Positions 16,252 through 25,181 of a stretch of 64,000 nucleotides of DNA are shown piece by piece. This DNA is from Cyanocohniella sp. LLY (GTDB lineage Bacteria; Cyanobacteriota; Cyanobacteriia; Cyanobacteriales; Nostocaceae), in NCBI GenBank assembly GCA_022241785.1, contig JAKOMP010000005.1, forward strand, positions 1 through 64,000, written 5' to 3'. The notes under the pieces were generated by a model. It searched no databases, had not been told where the DNA came from, and worked only from the letters and a program-made list of their open reading frames with translations. The stretch's first letter is position 1. Every line of letters begins with the position of its first letter. The translations under genes and the position numbers were made by a program.

Positions 16252-16581
16252 TTACCACCATGTGCGATTGCCATTTTCATCTACTCTGGCTTGCCGAATT
16301 ACATCAGAAATTTCTTCAGCGTCTTTAACATGGTGGAGTGCTTTTTTCTCGCCATCAGGCTCATCGACAACGAAATAAGTTGGTACTGTAATGTGGTCAC
16401 CTGTAATATCTGGTGAATCTACAGCCACCTGTTTGGCTTTCTCTTCAACTGATTGTGGTTGTTCATCAATGCGATCGCCTGGATTGGCTGTTAAGTTTTT
16501 TTCCTTAGCTGTTGGTTCTTGGCGTGAATGCCAATCTTCACTAACTGGTTGGTTAATTTGATTTTCGTTTTCTTTATTCAT
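16252..16581 (-). CDS. Hypothetical hydrophilic protein
   Basis: The 109-residue product is strongly hydrophilic and likely disordered in its first 55 residues (rich in E, Q, N, K). A more ordered C-terminal half follows (TVPTYFVVDEPDGEKKALHH...ISDVIRQARVDENG) ending in TWW. No signal peptide or membrane segment is visible. Similar small proteins are common in Nostocales, but I know no function. It is followed by its own terminator. The 300 bases upstream (16582-16884) hold no gene that I can see. Confidence 0.6.
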   Translation of the reverse strand: MNKENENQINQPVSEDWHSRQEPTAKEKNLTANPGDRIDEQPQSVEEKAKQVAVDSPDITGDHITVPTYFVVDEPDGEKKALHHVKDAEEISDVIRQARVDENGNRTWW

Positions 16582-16884
16582 GGTTATTAGAAAAATTAAA
16601 ATTTCTACATTAACTAAGACTAATTTAGCAAATTACAGACAAAATGAGTTCCTTCCTAAGTAAGAGTTTGCGATGAAATTAGATAACAGGGAACAGGGAA
16701 TATGTTGGAAAGTCTCTTGCTGTATGGTTTTTCTGATAAATTCATGACTTAGCTTTTACTGGAAATGCGATAAAACCTCAAGGCTTTCTAGGAGATTTTT
16801 TCACTATCGACAAATAACCATAAATTTGGATATCCAGTACATTAAAAGTGTTAAATCACCTCTTACGGAAGATAGAAACTAAGT

Positions 16885-17862
16885 TTAATTAGCAGATTTA
16901 AAAGGTGTATATTTTCCACCTAATGCTTCTACTATGGTGCGAGTATTTGCTGCCATCATTTTGATGTAGGAATCGCCTTCACTTCCTGGTTCACCAATGG
17001 AATCAGAGTATAATTCGCGGGGTGCTAACTGGACACCTGCTTCTTGAGCCACAGTTTTGATTAAAGCCGGGTTAATTGTAGTTTCGGCAAAGATTGCAGG
17101 TACATCTGATTTTTTAATTGACTCTACCAATCGCTGTACCGTTTGGGCGCTGGGTTGTTCTTCGGTGCTAATACCAATTAAAGTCCCGGCGATGGCAATG
17201 CCGTAAGCTTGTCCATAATATTGAAAAGCATCATGGGTGGTGATGAGTTGGCGTTGTGCGGGGGGAATAGTTTGCACCTGTTGATTAATCCAACTGTGCA
17301 ACTGCTGTAATTCACTAGTCAGTTGTGATGCTCTTTGGGTAAAATCTTCTCGGTCTGCGGGAGATAATTCAATTAAAGCATCTCGGATGGCATTGACCAT
17401 AGCGATGGCATTCTCCGCATTACCCCAAACGTGAGGATCGGGGGTATTTTGTCCTTGGCTTGCGTCTAGTTTTAAGGGTGTAACAACTTCCCCTACTGCT
17501 AACTTTCGCGCTTCACTTCCCGCAGCATTCATTAATTTAATGATTCCTGGTTCTAGGTTGTAGCCGTTATACAAAATCAAATCGGCTGTTTCTAAAATTC
17601 TGCTATCTGCTGGTGTCGGTTCGTAAACGTGGGGATCTACCCCTGGTTTCAGCAGACTAGTTAGTTGAATTTCATCGCCCCCAATTTCTTCAGCCAAATT
17701 AGCAATGATGGTACTAGTTGCGACAACTAGCGGTTGACCATCAGCCCCAGGCGCAATGCGGCTAGAGTCTACCTGTGTACACCCATTGATGGATAGCCCT
17801 AACATAACTCTTACCAACGTTTGCCATAAGTATCCAGCTTTTGACCGAGTTTTCCCATTCAT
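16885..17862 (-). CDS. Metal (Zn/Mn) ABC transporter substrate-binding lipoprotein
   Basis: The 325-residue protein has a lipoprotein signal (hydrophobic 12-27, C28 as lipidation site) and the cluster A-I metal-binding fold. The expected ligands are H78 (DPHVYEP), H144 (DPHVWGN), H210 (TTHDAF) and D287 (YSDSIG). An H-H-H-D set is seen in TroA/ZnuA-type zinc or zinc/manganese proteins, whereas PsaA/MntC-type manganese proteins have Glu at the third position. There is no His-rich loop of classical ZnuA. It is divergent from the ABC ATPase and permease genes at 17959-19662, which complete the importer. The metal is therefore uncertain, and the ligand set favours zinc. Confidence 0.85.
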   Translation of the reverse strand: MNGKTRSKAGYLWQTLVRVMLGLSINGCTQVDSSRIAPGADGQPLVVATSTIIANLAEEIGGDEIQLTSLLKPGVDPHVYEPTPADSRILETADLILYNGYNLEPGIIKLMNAAGSEARKLAVGEVVTPLKLDASQGQNTPDPHVWGNAENAIAMVNAIRDALIELSPADREDFTQRASQLTSELQQLHSWINQQVQTIPPAQRQLITTHDAFQYYGQAYGIAIAGTLIGISTEEQPSAQTVQRLVESIKKSDVPAIFAETTINPALIKTVAQEAGVQLAPRELYSDSIGEPGSEGDSYIKMMAANTRTIVEALGGKYTPFKSAN

Positions 17863-17958
17863 GGACTTGTTACACTGAATTTCATATTTTTCTCATTTTC
17901 AGGTTACATTATTCTCATAATCTTTTCATTTTTTCCTGCAAATTGCCGCCAAAAGCCC
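17863..17958. promoter_or_regulatory. Divergent metal-transporter promoter region
   Basis: The 96-bp gap must hold both promoters of the importer. It is AT-rich and contains ATTAT-N4-ATAAT (ATTATTCTCATAAT, about 17909-17922) and repeated TTCTCAT motifs. The inverted repeat could be a metalloregulator site, but it does not match the usual 7-1-7 Zur box, so I do not assign a regulator. Confidence 0.4.
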
Positions 17959-18771
17959 ATGATAACTGTTAATTTTCCCTTCCAATCTCAGTCAAGTCTT
18001 GCTCCTGTTTACTCTATGAAAGATACCCCAACACCAACAAATGCCAGTATTAATATTGCCCATGTAGGGGTGCATTACCGGACACAAGCAGCTTTGACAG
18101 ACATTAACTGTATTGTCAAACCAGGCAAGATAACAGGGATTTTTGGACCTAATGGTGCGGGAAAAAGTACCTTAATGAAAGCCATGTTGGGTTTAGTTCC
18201 TTTAAGTAGTGGTTCAGTACTGTATCAGGAAAAACCATTAATGCAACAATTAGAGAAAGTTGCATATATCCCCCAGCGTAGCCAAATTGATTGGACTTAT
18301 CCGGCAACAGTTTGGGACGTGGTGATGATGGGACGAGTCAAAAAAACAGGTTGGTTGCGGAGCTTTTCAGCGGTTAGTCGCCAAGAAACGAAAAATGCCC
18401 TCAAACGAGTGGGTATGTTTGAATACCGGGATCGTCCCATTGGTGAATTATCCGGGGGACAACAACAACGGGTATTTTTAGCTAAAGCATTGACACAACA
18501 AGCAGAGATTTTCTGTTTTGATGAACCGTTGGTAGGCATTGATCAAAAAACACAATTTATCATTTTTGAAGTCTTTCATGAACTCGCCACTGCTGGTAAA
18601 ATTGTCTTGGTAGTTAACCACGATTTAGGCGAATCAATTACTCACTTTGATGATTTAACTTTACTCAATTGTGAATTAATCGCCACAGGTGGACGACAAC
18701 AAGTACTGACCAAAGAAAATTTATATCGTGCTTATAACGGTCAGGTAATGTATTTTTCTGATGCTGCGTAA
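17959..18771 (+). CDS. Metal ABC transporter ATP-binding protein
   Basis: The 270-residue ATPase has Walker A GPNGAGKS (63-70), the Q-loop segment YIPQRSQIDWTYP typical of Mn/Zn importers, signature LSGGQQQR near 165, Walker B IFCFDEP near 185 and the switch histidine in VVNHDLGE. It drives the permease encoded 45 bases downstream and uses the lipoprotein encoded divergently. Alternative start ATG at 18016 (MKDTPTPTNAS) would give a length closer to most relatives. The first 20 residues are not conserved-looking. Confidence 0.9.
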   Translation: MITVNFPFQSQSSLAPVYSMKDTPTPTNASINIAHVGVHYRTQAALTDINCIVKPGKITGIFGPNGAGKSTLMKAMLGLVPLSSGSVLYQEKPLMQQLEKVAYIPQRSQIDWTYPATVWDVVMMGRVKKTGWLRSFSAVSRQETKNALKRVGMFEYRDRPIGELSGGQQQRVFLAKALTQQAEIFCFDEPLVGIDQKTQFIIFEVFHELATAGKIVLVVNHDLGESITHFDDLTLLNCELIATGGRQQVLTKENLYRAYNGQVMYFSDAA

Positions 18772-18816
18772 AATTGATATTAATTTTTGCCTGAGCGGAT
18801 TATCAAATAAATTTCT

Positions 18817-19662
18817 ATGCTAGAAGCATTAATTGAGCCATTGCAATATGGTTTTATGCAGCGATCGCTCATCATTGCCATTATAGTCGGCTTGCTGTGT
18901 GCCGTTGTGGGCAGTTACTTGATGGTGCAAAGACTAGCCTTACTGGGCGATGCTATCAGCCATTCTGTATTACCAGGACTAGCGATCGCCTTTATGGTGG
19001 GAGCAAATATATATATAGGGGCCTTAATTGCCGGGATTATCAGTACAATGGCCATCGCCTGGATTAAAACGCGATCGCCTATCAAGGAAGATGCCGCAAT
19101 GGGCATCGTGTTTTCGGCTTTTTTTGCCCTGGGTATTACCTTAATTACTGTTGTTCAAAAAACTCAAAAAATCGACCTGAATCACTTTCTTTTTGGTAAC
19201 ATTCTGGGAGTTACCAGTGATGAAGTTCGAGACACGGCTATTATTGCCGTCTTAGTTTTAATAGTTATTGTTTTATTATATAAAGAACTTTTATTTTACA
19301 CCTTTGATCCCTTAGGCGCTCAAGCAGCAGGTTTGCCAGTCAATAAATTAAATTTTGGTTTGATGTTGTTGATTGCTTTAACAATTGTTGCCAGCATGAA
19401 AACTGTAGGTGTCATCTTAGTTTTGTCACTGTTAATTACACCGGGAGCCACAGCTTATCTTTTAGTCAAGCGCTTACATGAAGTAATGATTTTAGGCGCA
19501 TTCGTTGGTGTAATTTCTAGTATTAGTGGTATGTACCTCAGCTACTTTTATAATTTACCCTCTGGCCCGGCGATTGTGTTAGTCGCATCAGGATTATTTC
19601 TTTTAGCATTATTATTTAGTCCTAGACATGGCGTTTTGATCCCAAATAGGAATAAAAAATAA
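18817..19662 (+). CDS. Metal ABC transporter permease
   Basis: The 281-residue protein has about eight hydrophobic helices and matches the ZnuB/MntB permease family: VGSYLMVQRLALLGDAISHSVLPGLA near the first third, then KTRSPIKEDAAMGIVFSAFF and the C-terminal SLLITPGATAYLLVKR. The conserved GDAISH and PGA motifs line the ATPase contact and the metal path in this family. It forms an operon with the ATPase gene and completes a three-gene importer for zinc or manganese. MITE A copy 2 lies 42 bases after the stop. Confidence 0.9.
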   Translation: MLEALIEPLQYGFMQRSLIIAIIVGLLCAVVGSYLMVQRLALLGDAISHSVLPGLAIAFMVGANIYIGALIAGIISTMAIAWIKTRSPIKEDAAMGIVFSAFFALGITLITVVQKTQKIDLNHFLFGNILGVTSDEVRDTAIIAVLVLIVIVLLYKELLFYTFDPLGAQAAGLPVNKLNFGLMLLIALTIVASMKTVGVILVLSLLITPGATAYLLVKRLHEVMILGAFVGVISSISGMYLSYFYNLPSGPAIVLVASGLFLLALLFSPRHGVLIPNRNKK

Positions 19663-19704
19663 AATTGGGTTAAAAGAAATGAAGCTGCGCCTTATTGCCC
19701 CTCA

Positions 19705-19866
19705 GAGGATGTTTGAAAAGTCCTTCATGATGTATCAAATACTTTTAGATCCCCCTAAATCCCCCTTGAAAAGGGGGACTTTGATTCATTTCCCCCCTTT
19801 TTAAGGGGGGCTAGGGGGGATCTGCGAGTGTTTAAAATCACAGCCAATCACTTTTCAAACACGCTC
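19705..19866. mobile_element. MITE family A, copy 2
   Basis: A 162-bp copy has the same ends as the 995-1186 element and near-identical internal sequence, flanked by TCA on both sides (19702-19704 and 19867-19869). It lacks the 30-base internal palindromic insert of copy 1, so it probably represents the ancestral form. TTA and TCA flanks together support a TNA target rule. The rest of 19867-20006 holds no gene. Confidence 0.85.
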
Positions 19867-20006
19867 TCAGACTAGAAGTCTGGGGTTATACAAACAAAGC
19901 CTGCCTACGCAGGCTAGTTAGACGCATCTTCATCCAGAAATGGTATTACACTCGCAATGACTTCAAAAAGTGGGATGCTCCCCAACGATGATTTATGGCT
20001 TGGAGT

Positions 20007-21200
20007 TTATGCCGATTGGCAAAAGTTTTTTATCCTCTCAATCAATTGATCAATCTCAGACTCTAAAGTCAAATAATGAACAGTAGCGCGGACACAATCA
20101 GGATCAGCAAGTGTGCGAGTTAAGATTTTTTGGGACTCTAAAAATTGTACTAACTGAAAATGAATGCGCGATTTTGACTGGGTGAGTTGAAACGAGACAA
20201 TACCGCTTTCGGGGGGAGAAGTTCGCAAACATTGAACATCGGGTAAAGTTGTTAAACTTTCCCATAAATACTTGCTATTGCGGCAAATTTGCTGATAACG
20301 TTCTTCTGGGGTTCCCCATTGTTGATGAATAGCGATCGCCTGTGTTAATCCCACATACAATGGATACGCTGATGTCGATACTTCATATCTGCGCCCATCG
20401 GGTTGCCAATTCACAGGTTTACCTTGAGAATCTACTGTAATGCCTCGCAAACCGATAAACGTGGGGTGCAAGCTGTCTCTGACTTCAGGACGCACATACA
20501 AACCACCTATACCAGCCGGGCCACATAACCATTTGTGACCGGTGAAAGCATAGAAATCTACCCCCAACTCAGGCAAGTTTAAAGGTAATAAACCTACAGA
20601 CTGGGCAGCATCAACTAAAACTAAAGAATTATTCTTTCTGCACACTTCTACAATTTTGTCAAGCGGTAAAACTTGACCTGTATTCCAGAAGACATGACTT
20701 AAAATCACTAAGCGAGTATGAGGGCGCAAGTGTTGAGCAATCACTGTTACAGGGTCGCCTGTATTTAATGTTGCCTTTAGGGGACAAGTAGTAACTTCCA
20801 CAGCAAATCTGCGTTGAATTTCTTCTGCGGTTGCTATCACCCCTGGATGTTCACAGTCGGAAAGCAGTATATGGTCACCAGGTTGCCATTCAATACCCCA
20901 CATAGCAATATTGCAACCAACAGTGACATTTTCCGTGAGTGTAATGGTTTCTGGTGGTGCTTGCAACTGAGAAGCGATCGCTTCCCTCATAGCTTGCTTT
21001 TCTTGAGTCAGCCAAGTATAAGCCTCATTGCCAAAGGGGCCTGTTTGCTGGACATAAGTTTGAGCCTGGGTAATAGCATTCATTGCCCCTTGAGGCATGG
21101 GCCCTTGCCCACCATAATTAAGATAAGTTTTATTCGCTAAAGCCGGAAATTGCTCTCGGTGGTGATGTAATCTGGTTTGTGCAGCTGAAATACTAGTCAT
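20007..21200 (-). CDS. L-cysteine/cystine C-S lyase-like PLP enzyme (class V aminotransferase fold)
   Basis: The 397-residue protein is a fold-type I PLP enzyme of the NifS/class V group, with schiff-base lysine K223 in TGHKWLCGP and the DAAQSVG aspartate at about 197. The N-terminal LNYGGQGPMP and SDCEHPGVIAT segments resemble Synechocystis C-DES, a cysteine/cystine lyase that releases sulfide or persulfide for Fe-S assembly, rather than desulfurases with a mobile-loop cysteine. No SufS-type active cysteine loop is evident near the C-terminus. A different role, such as an isopenicillin-N-epimerase-like reaction, cannot be excluded. Single gene, divergent from the nuclease gene. Confidence 0.7.
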   Translation of the reverse strand: MTSISAAQTRLHHHREQFPALANKTYLNYGGQGPMPQGAMNAITQAQTYVQQTGPFGNEAYTWLTQEKQAMREAIASQLQAPPETITLTENVTVGCNIAMWGIEWQPGDHILLSDCEHPGVIATAEEIQRRFAVEVTTCPLKATLNTGDPVTVIAQHLRPHTRLVILSHVFWNTGQVLPLDKIVEVCRKNNSLVLVDAAQSVGLLPLNLPELGVDFYAFTGHKWLCGPAGIGGLYVRPEVRDSLHPTFIGLRGITVDSQGKPVNWQPDGRRYEVSTSAYPLYVGLTQAIAIHQQWGTPEERYQQICRNSKYLWESLTTLPDVQCLRTSPPESGIVSFQLTQSKSRIHFQLVQFLESQKILTRTLADPDCVRATVHYLTLESEIDQLIERIKNFCQSA

Positions 21201-21363
21201 TTGCCAATATCAATTTTTTCACTCTTCCAGTCTGCCACTCAATACGACTTTACTATCTTTCACTGCATCATCCCATCACCTCATCACCCACAGCAAGGGA
21301 ATATTTTTTGATTTACAACTTTACTTATGCCCAGATTGAGCTAATTCTTGCTAACTTAAAGGG

Positions 21364-22869
21364 ATGCTAATTAATGCTGAACACCTACTGCAATATCAAC
21401 GCTGTAAACGCCGACCTGTTTTAGATACTCACGGCGATAGACCGCAGCGTGACGCCCCCAATGAGTTGCTAGTCAAACTACAACAAGACAAAATCGCTCA
21501 TCGTTTGAGTATTATTGCAGGGTTGAGCGATTATTATCAACCAGATTACCCACGAGGTAACTGGAAAGCAGGACAAGCAGAAACTTTAGAGTTAATGCAG
21601 CGCGGTGTTAAGTACATTTATCAAGGTGTGCTTTTAACAAATTATCAAGATTTAGTAGACACACCCAATGAAGATATCTCACTATCTCCGCAATATGACA
21701 GATATACCTTCCTCAGCCGCCCCGATTTACTCGTAAAACAGCCAGGACAATCTTGCTTTGGCGATTGGATGTACGTTCCGGCCAACATAGAATTAGGTAA
21801 GCGTCCAAAGCAGGAATATCAAGTTGTTATTGCCTTTCACTCCCAAATATTGGCAAAAATGCAGGGCGTGACACCGGAAATAGCTTGGCTGATATTGCGT
21901 ACCAAAAATAGCGATTATGCAGTGGGTTTAGATAAATGGATACCACTGATGCAAGGCATTTTGTGGGAGTACATCCAAGCTTTAGAGTTACCAGAACCAC
22001 CAGAGGTGTTTATTTCCCGTCAGAAGTGTAATTTGTGCCATTGGTATAGTCAATGCTATGCGATCGCCCAATCGCAAAAACACCTCTCATTATTACCGGG
22101 AGTCACACCTGTTCGTTACAATCAACTCCAAGCCTTGTCAATCAACACAGTGGAATCTCTGGCTAATACCAGTCCCCTCATCCTAGAAAATCTGCCTGGT
22201 TTCGATAGCTCAGTGGCACCCAAAATCATAGTCCAGGCTCAATCTGTACTGGAAAAACGACCATTTATTTTACCCAGTCCATTACCAACTGAGGATATTA
22301 CATTTACTGCACCTGTAGAGCTTTATTTTGATATTGAAGCCCAGCCAGATTTAGATTTAAATTATTTGTTGGGAGTCTTAGTAGTTAATAGACAAACCAA
22401 CACAGAAGAGTTTTATTCCTTCCTCGCCGAAAGACCAGAAGAAGAAGAATTAATTTGGCAACAATTTTTAGACTTAGTTTGGCAATATCCCGAAGCGCCA
22501 ATTTATCATTTTTGTGTCTATGAATTTGATACAATCAAACGCCTAGCAAAACAATACCGAACTCCCAACGCCTTAGTGCGTCCTGTACTGAATCGATTGG
22601 TGGATGTGTATGAACAATTAACTCGGAGTGTAGCCTTACCCATAGAAAGCTACGCCTTAAAAGCCATAGCTCGGTGGTTGGGCTTTGAGTGGCGCGAAAA
22701 AGAAGCTAGTGGTGCTAAATGTATTTATTGGTATGACCAGTGGTTAGAAACAGGCGATCGCACTTTACTAGAAGTGATCCAAAGTTACAACGAAGATGAT
22801 TGCCGTGCCACCCGTAGTGTCAAGGAATGGCTGGTTAACTTTATTCTCAATGAATATCAAGCTGGCTAG
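21364..22869 (+). CDS. TM0106-family RecB-like / RNase H-like nuclease
   Basis: The 501-residue protein has a RecB/Cas4-like N-terminal half (LINAEHLLQYQRCKRRPVLD at the start, a CNLCHWYSQC cysteine cluster at about 222-231), a helix-hairpin-helix-like middle (LPGVTPVRYNQLQALSINT) and a C-terminal RNase H-like 3'-5' exonuclease-type domain. The first acidic motif is YFDIEAQPD near 321-329, then HFCVYEFDTIKR near 380, and a final NEDDCRAT near 477. This domain order is the TM0106 family, predicted to process nucleic acids. Cellular role unknown; no CRISPR locus or helicase lies nearby in the window. Confidence 0.8.
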   Translation: MLINAEHLLQYQRCKRRPVLDTHGDRPQRDAPNELLVKLQQDKIAHRLSIIAGLSDYYQPDYPRGNWKAGQAETLELMQRGVKYIYQGVLLTNYQDLVDTPNEDISLSPQYDRYTFLSRPDLLVKQPGQSCFGDWMYVPANIELGKRPKQEYQVVIAFHSQILAKMQGVTPEIAWLILRTKNSDYAVGLDKWIPLMQGILWEYIQALELPEPPEVFISRQKCNLCHWYSQCYAIAQSQKHLSLLPGVTPVRYNQLQALSINTVESLANTSPLILENLPGFDSSVAPKIIVQAQSVLEKRPFILPSPLPTEDITFTAPVELYFDIEAQPDLDLNYLLGVLVVNRQTNTEEFYSFLAERPEEEELIWQQFLDLVWQYPEAPIYHFCVYEFDTIKRLAKQYRTPNALVRPVLNRLVDVYEQLTRSVALPIESYALKAIARWLGFEWREKEASGAKCIYWYDQWLETGDRTLLEVIQSYNEDDCRATRSVKEWLVNFILNEYQAG

Positions 22870-22960
22870 GGGCTAGGGGTTCCCTGATTTAATTTACTTG
22901 GGAACGGTTCTAGTTATGTTCCAGCAAACGTTAAAAAAAAGATGTGTTATAAAAAAAAGG

Positions 22961-22995
22961 ACTATACTCTGATGTTTTTAGCACCAGAGTATAGT
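22961..22995. other. Perfect 11-bp stem-loop
   Basis: ACTATACTCTG (22961-22971) pairs exactly with CAGAGTATAGT (22985-22995). On the minus strand it is followed by CC and then eight Ts, so it has the form of a minus-strand terminator, although both neighbouring genes are on the plus strand. See the leader structure downstream. Confidence 0.6.
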
Positions 22996-23086
22996 AAAGT
23001 GCTTAATTTTCCTAACTTTAGCTTATTATTTTCCGTAAAATCTCGTGGATAGAAAAGTGACAGGTTCTATAGTGTCACATCAGCAG

Positions 23087-23125
23087 CGCTCTGATTAATT
23101 TTTAGTTAGTCCAGAGCGTTTTTTT
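23087..23125 (+). terminator. Terminator-like hairpin just before the NDH-2 gene
   Basis: CGCTCTGATTAA (23087-23098) pairs with TTAGTCCAGAGCG (23106-23118), a 12-bp stem with one G-T pair and one bulged C, followed by TTTTTTT. It ends about 24 bases before the ATG of the oxidoreductase. It either ends the nuclease transcript 220 bases after its stop, with a very short promoter beyond (TATATATGTAAT), or acts as an attenuator in the NDH-2 leader. A GTGACA/TGTCAC stem lies upstream at about 23057-23078. Confidence 0.65.
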
Positions 23126-23148
23126 ATATATGTAATCACGCAAACTTC

Positions 23149-24411
23149 ATGAAAAGTCCCCGCATTGTCATTGTTGGTGCTGGATTTGGTGGATTACAAG
23201 CTGCCCAATCTTTAGCGAATTCTGGAGCAGACGTATTATTAATTGATCGTCATAATTATCACACTTTTGTCCCTCTGCTATATCAGGTTGCTACAAGTCA
23301 ATTGGAACCAGAGTATATTGCTTATCCTATCCGCACGATTTTGCGGCGATTTGCTGGAAAACGAGACAACGGTAAGCCCAAAGTCCAGTTTTGCATGGCT
23401 GAGGTGGAGAAAATTGATCTTACCGCGCAAATTGTCAAAACAGATCATGCAGCGATCGCTTATGATTTTCTGGTAATGGCTACTGGCTGTCAAGCTCAGT
23501 TTTTAGAGGTTCCTGGAGCCGCAGAATATGCTTTTGCTCTGAAAACTTTAAAACAGGCGGTGGCATTACGCAACCAAATTATCTCTTGTTTTGAACGCGC
23601 TAGTCAGGAAACAAATCGATTGCGCCAAGAACAATTACTGACATTTGTGATTGTCGGCGGTGGCGCGACTGGTGTGGAAATGGCGGGAGCCTTAGTAGAA
23701 ATGCTACGAGGTAAGTTACGCCGAGATTATCCCACATTAGATATAGAACAAGTGAGACTGTTTTTAGTGCAATCAGGCGATCGCTTGTTAACGGAATTGC
23801 CGCAAAAATTAGGAGTTTATACGTATAAAAAATTACGCAAGTTGGGAGTAAAAGTTTACTTACAAACCAAAGTCAGCGAAGTCACCCCAGGATCGGTGCA
23901 TTTGCAAAACCATGAAGTAATTCCCAGTGCTACCGTAATTTGGACAGCCGGTTTAGAAGCCAACTCACCGGAAACATCGGAAGAATTAGCCACCGCTAAA
24001 AAAGGTAAATTAGTGGTTCATCCCACCCTGCAAGTGTTAGAGCAACCCAATGTTTATGCTATTGGGGATTTAGCTTATTTAGAGCAAAACGGTAAACCAC
24101 TATCTGGGGTAGCGCCAGAAGCACTGCAACAAGGCGTTACGGTGGCGCGCAATATTCAAAAGCAGCTACAAGGTAAAGCGCCAAAACCCTTTAGCTATTT
24201 CAACAAAGGTAGATTAGCAATTATTGGCTGTCACTCTGGTGTCGGCAAAATTGGCAACTTCACATTTACAGGCTTTTTGGCTTGGCTGATGTGGCTAGGA
24301 GTCCACTTAGTATACCTACCGGGATACCGTAGCCGCTTGCTAGTATTACTCACTTGGCTTTATACCTATTTATTAGGCGATCGCGCTGTGCGTTTACTTC
24401 TATCCATGTAA
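23149..24411 (+). CDS. Type II NAD(P)H dehydrogenase (NDH-2-like FAD oxidoreductase)
   Basis: The 420-residue protein has two dinucleotide folds: VGAGFGGLQAA (9-19) for FAD and VGGGATGVEMAG (about 170-181) for NAD(P)H. ATGCQAQFLEVPGA and the YAIGDLAYLE FAD motif lie between and after them. The hydrophobic C-terminus (FLAWLMWLGVHLVYLPGYRSRLLVLLTW) is the membrane-docking region of NDH-2 enzymes, which pass electrons to quinone without pumping protons. It lies behind a terminator-like hairpin and is followed 58 bases on by a DoxX-like gene. Which Ndb class it is, and whether it accepts NADH or NADPH, cannot be told. Confidence 0.85.
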   Translation: MKSPRIVIVGAGFGGLQAAQSLANSGADVLLIDRHNYHTFVPLLYQVATSQLEPEYIAYPIRTILRRFAGKRDNGKPKVQFCMAEVEKIDLTAQIVKTDHAAIAYDFLVMATGCQAQFLEVPGAAEYAFALKTLKQAVALRNQIISCFERASQETNRLRQEQLLTFVIVGGGATGVEMAGALVEMLRGKLRRDYPTLDIEQVRLFLVQSGDRLLTELPQKLGVYTYKKLRKLGVKVYLQTKVSEVTPGSVHLQNHEVIPSATVIWTAGLEANSPETSEELATAKKGKLVVHPTLQVLEQPNVYAIGDLAYLEQNGKPLSGVAPEALQQGVTVARNIQKQLQGKAPKPFSYFNKGRLAIIGCHSGVGKIGNFTFTGFLAWLMWLGVHLVYLPGYRSRLLVLLTWLYTYLLGDRAVRLLLSM

Positions 24412-24469
24412 ACATTATTTCTGAAATTGCCGTCAATCAAATTACATTCCTAGCGTCGGAGTTAAGTTA

Positions 24470-25009
24470 ATGAATGAACACAAACCACACATTAGTCTAA
24501 GACCAAATGATATTGCGATCGCTTATTTGTTGTTGCGACTACTTATTGGGTTTAATTTCTTGAATCGAGGCATTACTCGCACCACAGATATTCCTGGATT
24601 TGTGGCAGAAACTGTTGAACAACTCCAAAATTCTTACATACCAGAATTTTTGGTAACAATCAATTCCTATTTAGTGCCTCCTGTGCAATTAATCGTAGGT
24701 ATATTAATCACTTTGGGATTAGCTACTCGTGGTGCTTTGATAGCAACATTTATCTTGATGATCATGTTGAAAATTGGTGTCACCTCAATCCAAAACTGGG
24801 GTGCAGCCACTTCGATGTTAAGTTATGGTCTTGTTTTGTTCATCTTACTTGCAGGTCTGAGCTTCAATATTTATTCAATTGATCACTGGATAAAAACCAA
24901 AAAAACCGCTCCTGCATCTACAACATCTTATGAACAAAGTAGAAACAACTTTTTTGCTTTCAAATTTGGCAAAAAGCGTCGGCGGCACCGTTTACCCTCT
25001 CAATACTAG
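24470..25009 (+). CDS. DoxX family membrane protein
   Basis: The 179-residue protein has four predicted helices and fits the DoxX/DoxD-like fold: an N-terminal AIAYLLLRLLIGFNFLNRGITR segment, then LVPPVQLIVGILITLGL, LIATFILMIMLKI and YGLVLFILLAGLSF. The tail is basic and polar (RNNFFAFKFGKKRRRHR). DoxX relatives are small membrane partners of quinone or thiosulfate oxidoreductases, so pairing with the upstream NDH-2 is sensible. Spacing of 58 bases and same strand suggest an operon. Electron-transfer function is inferred from context. Confidence 0.7.
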   Translation: MNEHKPHISLRPNDIAIAYLLLRLLIGFNFLNRGITRTTDIPGFVAETVEQLQNSYIPEFLVTINSYLVPPVQLIVGILITLGLATRGALIATFILMIMLKIGVTSIQNWGAATSMLSYGLVLFILLAGLSFNIYSIDHWIKTKKTAPASTTSYEQSRNNFFAFKFGKKRRRHRLPSQY

Positions 25010-25029
25010 TTTTAACTAACTTTTTTGTG

Positions 25030-25050
25030 GAACAGGCATCTTGCCTGTTC
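25030..25050 (+). terminator. Hairpin after the DoxX gene
   Basis: GAACAGGCA (25030-25038) and TGCCTGTTC (25042-25050) form a perfect 9-bp stem with a three-base loop, 21 bases after the stop. There is no T-run, so termination is weaker or the hairpin stabilises the 3' end. The GCAGGCAAGAT-type hairpin after apcF is a related sequence, so this may be a dispersed repeat. Confidence 0.5.
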
Positions 25051-25181
25051 TAGACTGATTCTGTAGATATTTTAGAAGAGGCGATCGCCTATAGGACTCC
25101 TATTTAATTATTGAAAAAACTCTGTATACTCAAAAAATCTTCTTTCCTACTCCCCACTCCCAGCCTACGCAATTTTACTTC

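Noticed and set aside
16885-17862. Assignment as a manganese-specific MntC
   Set aside because: The third ligand is His rather than Glu, so manganese specificity is not supported.
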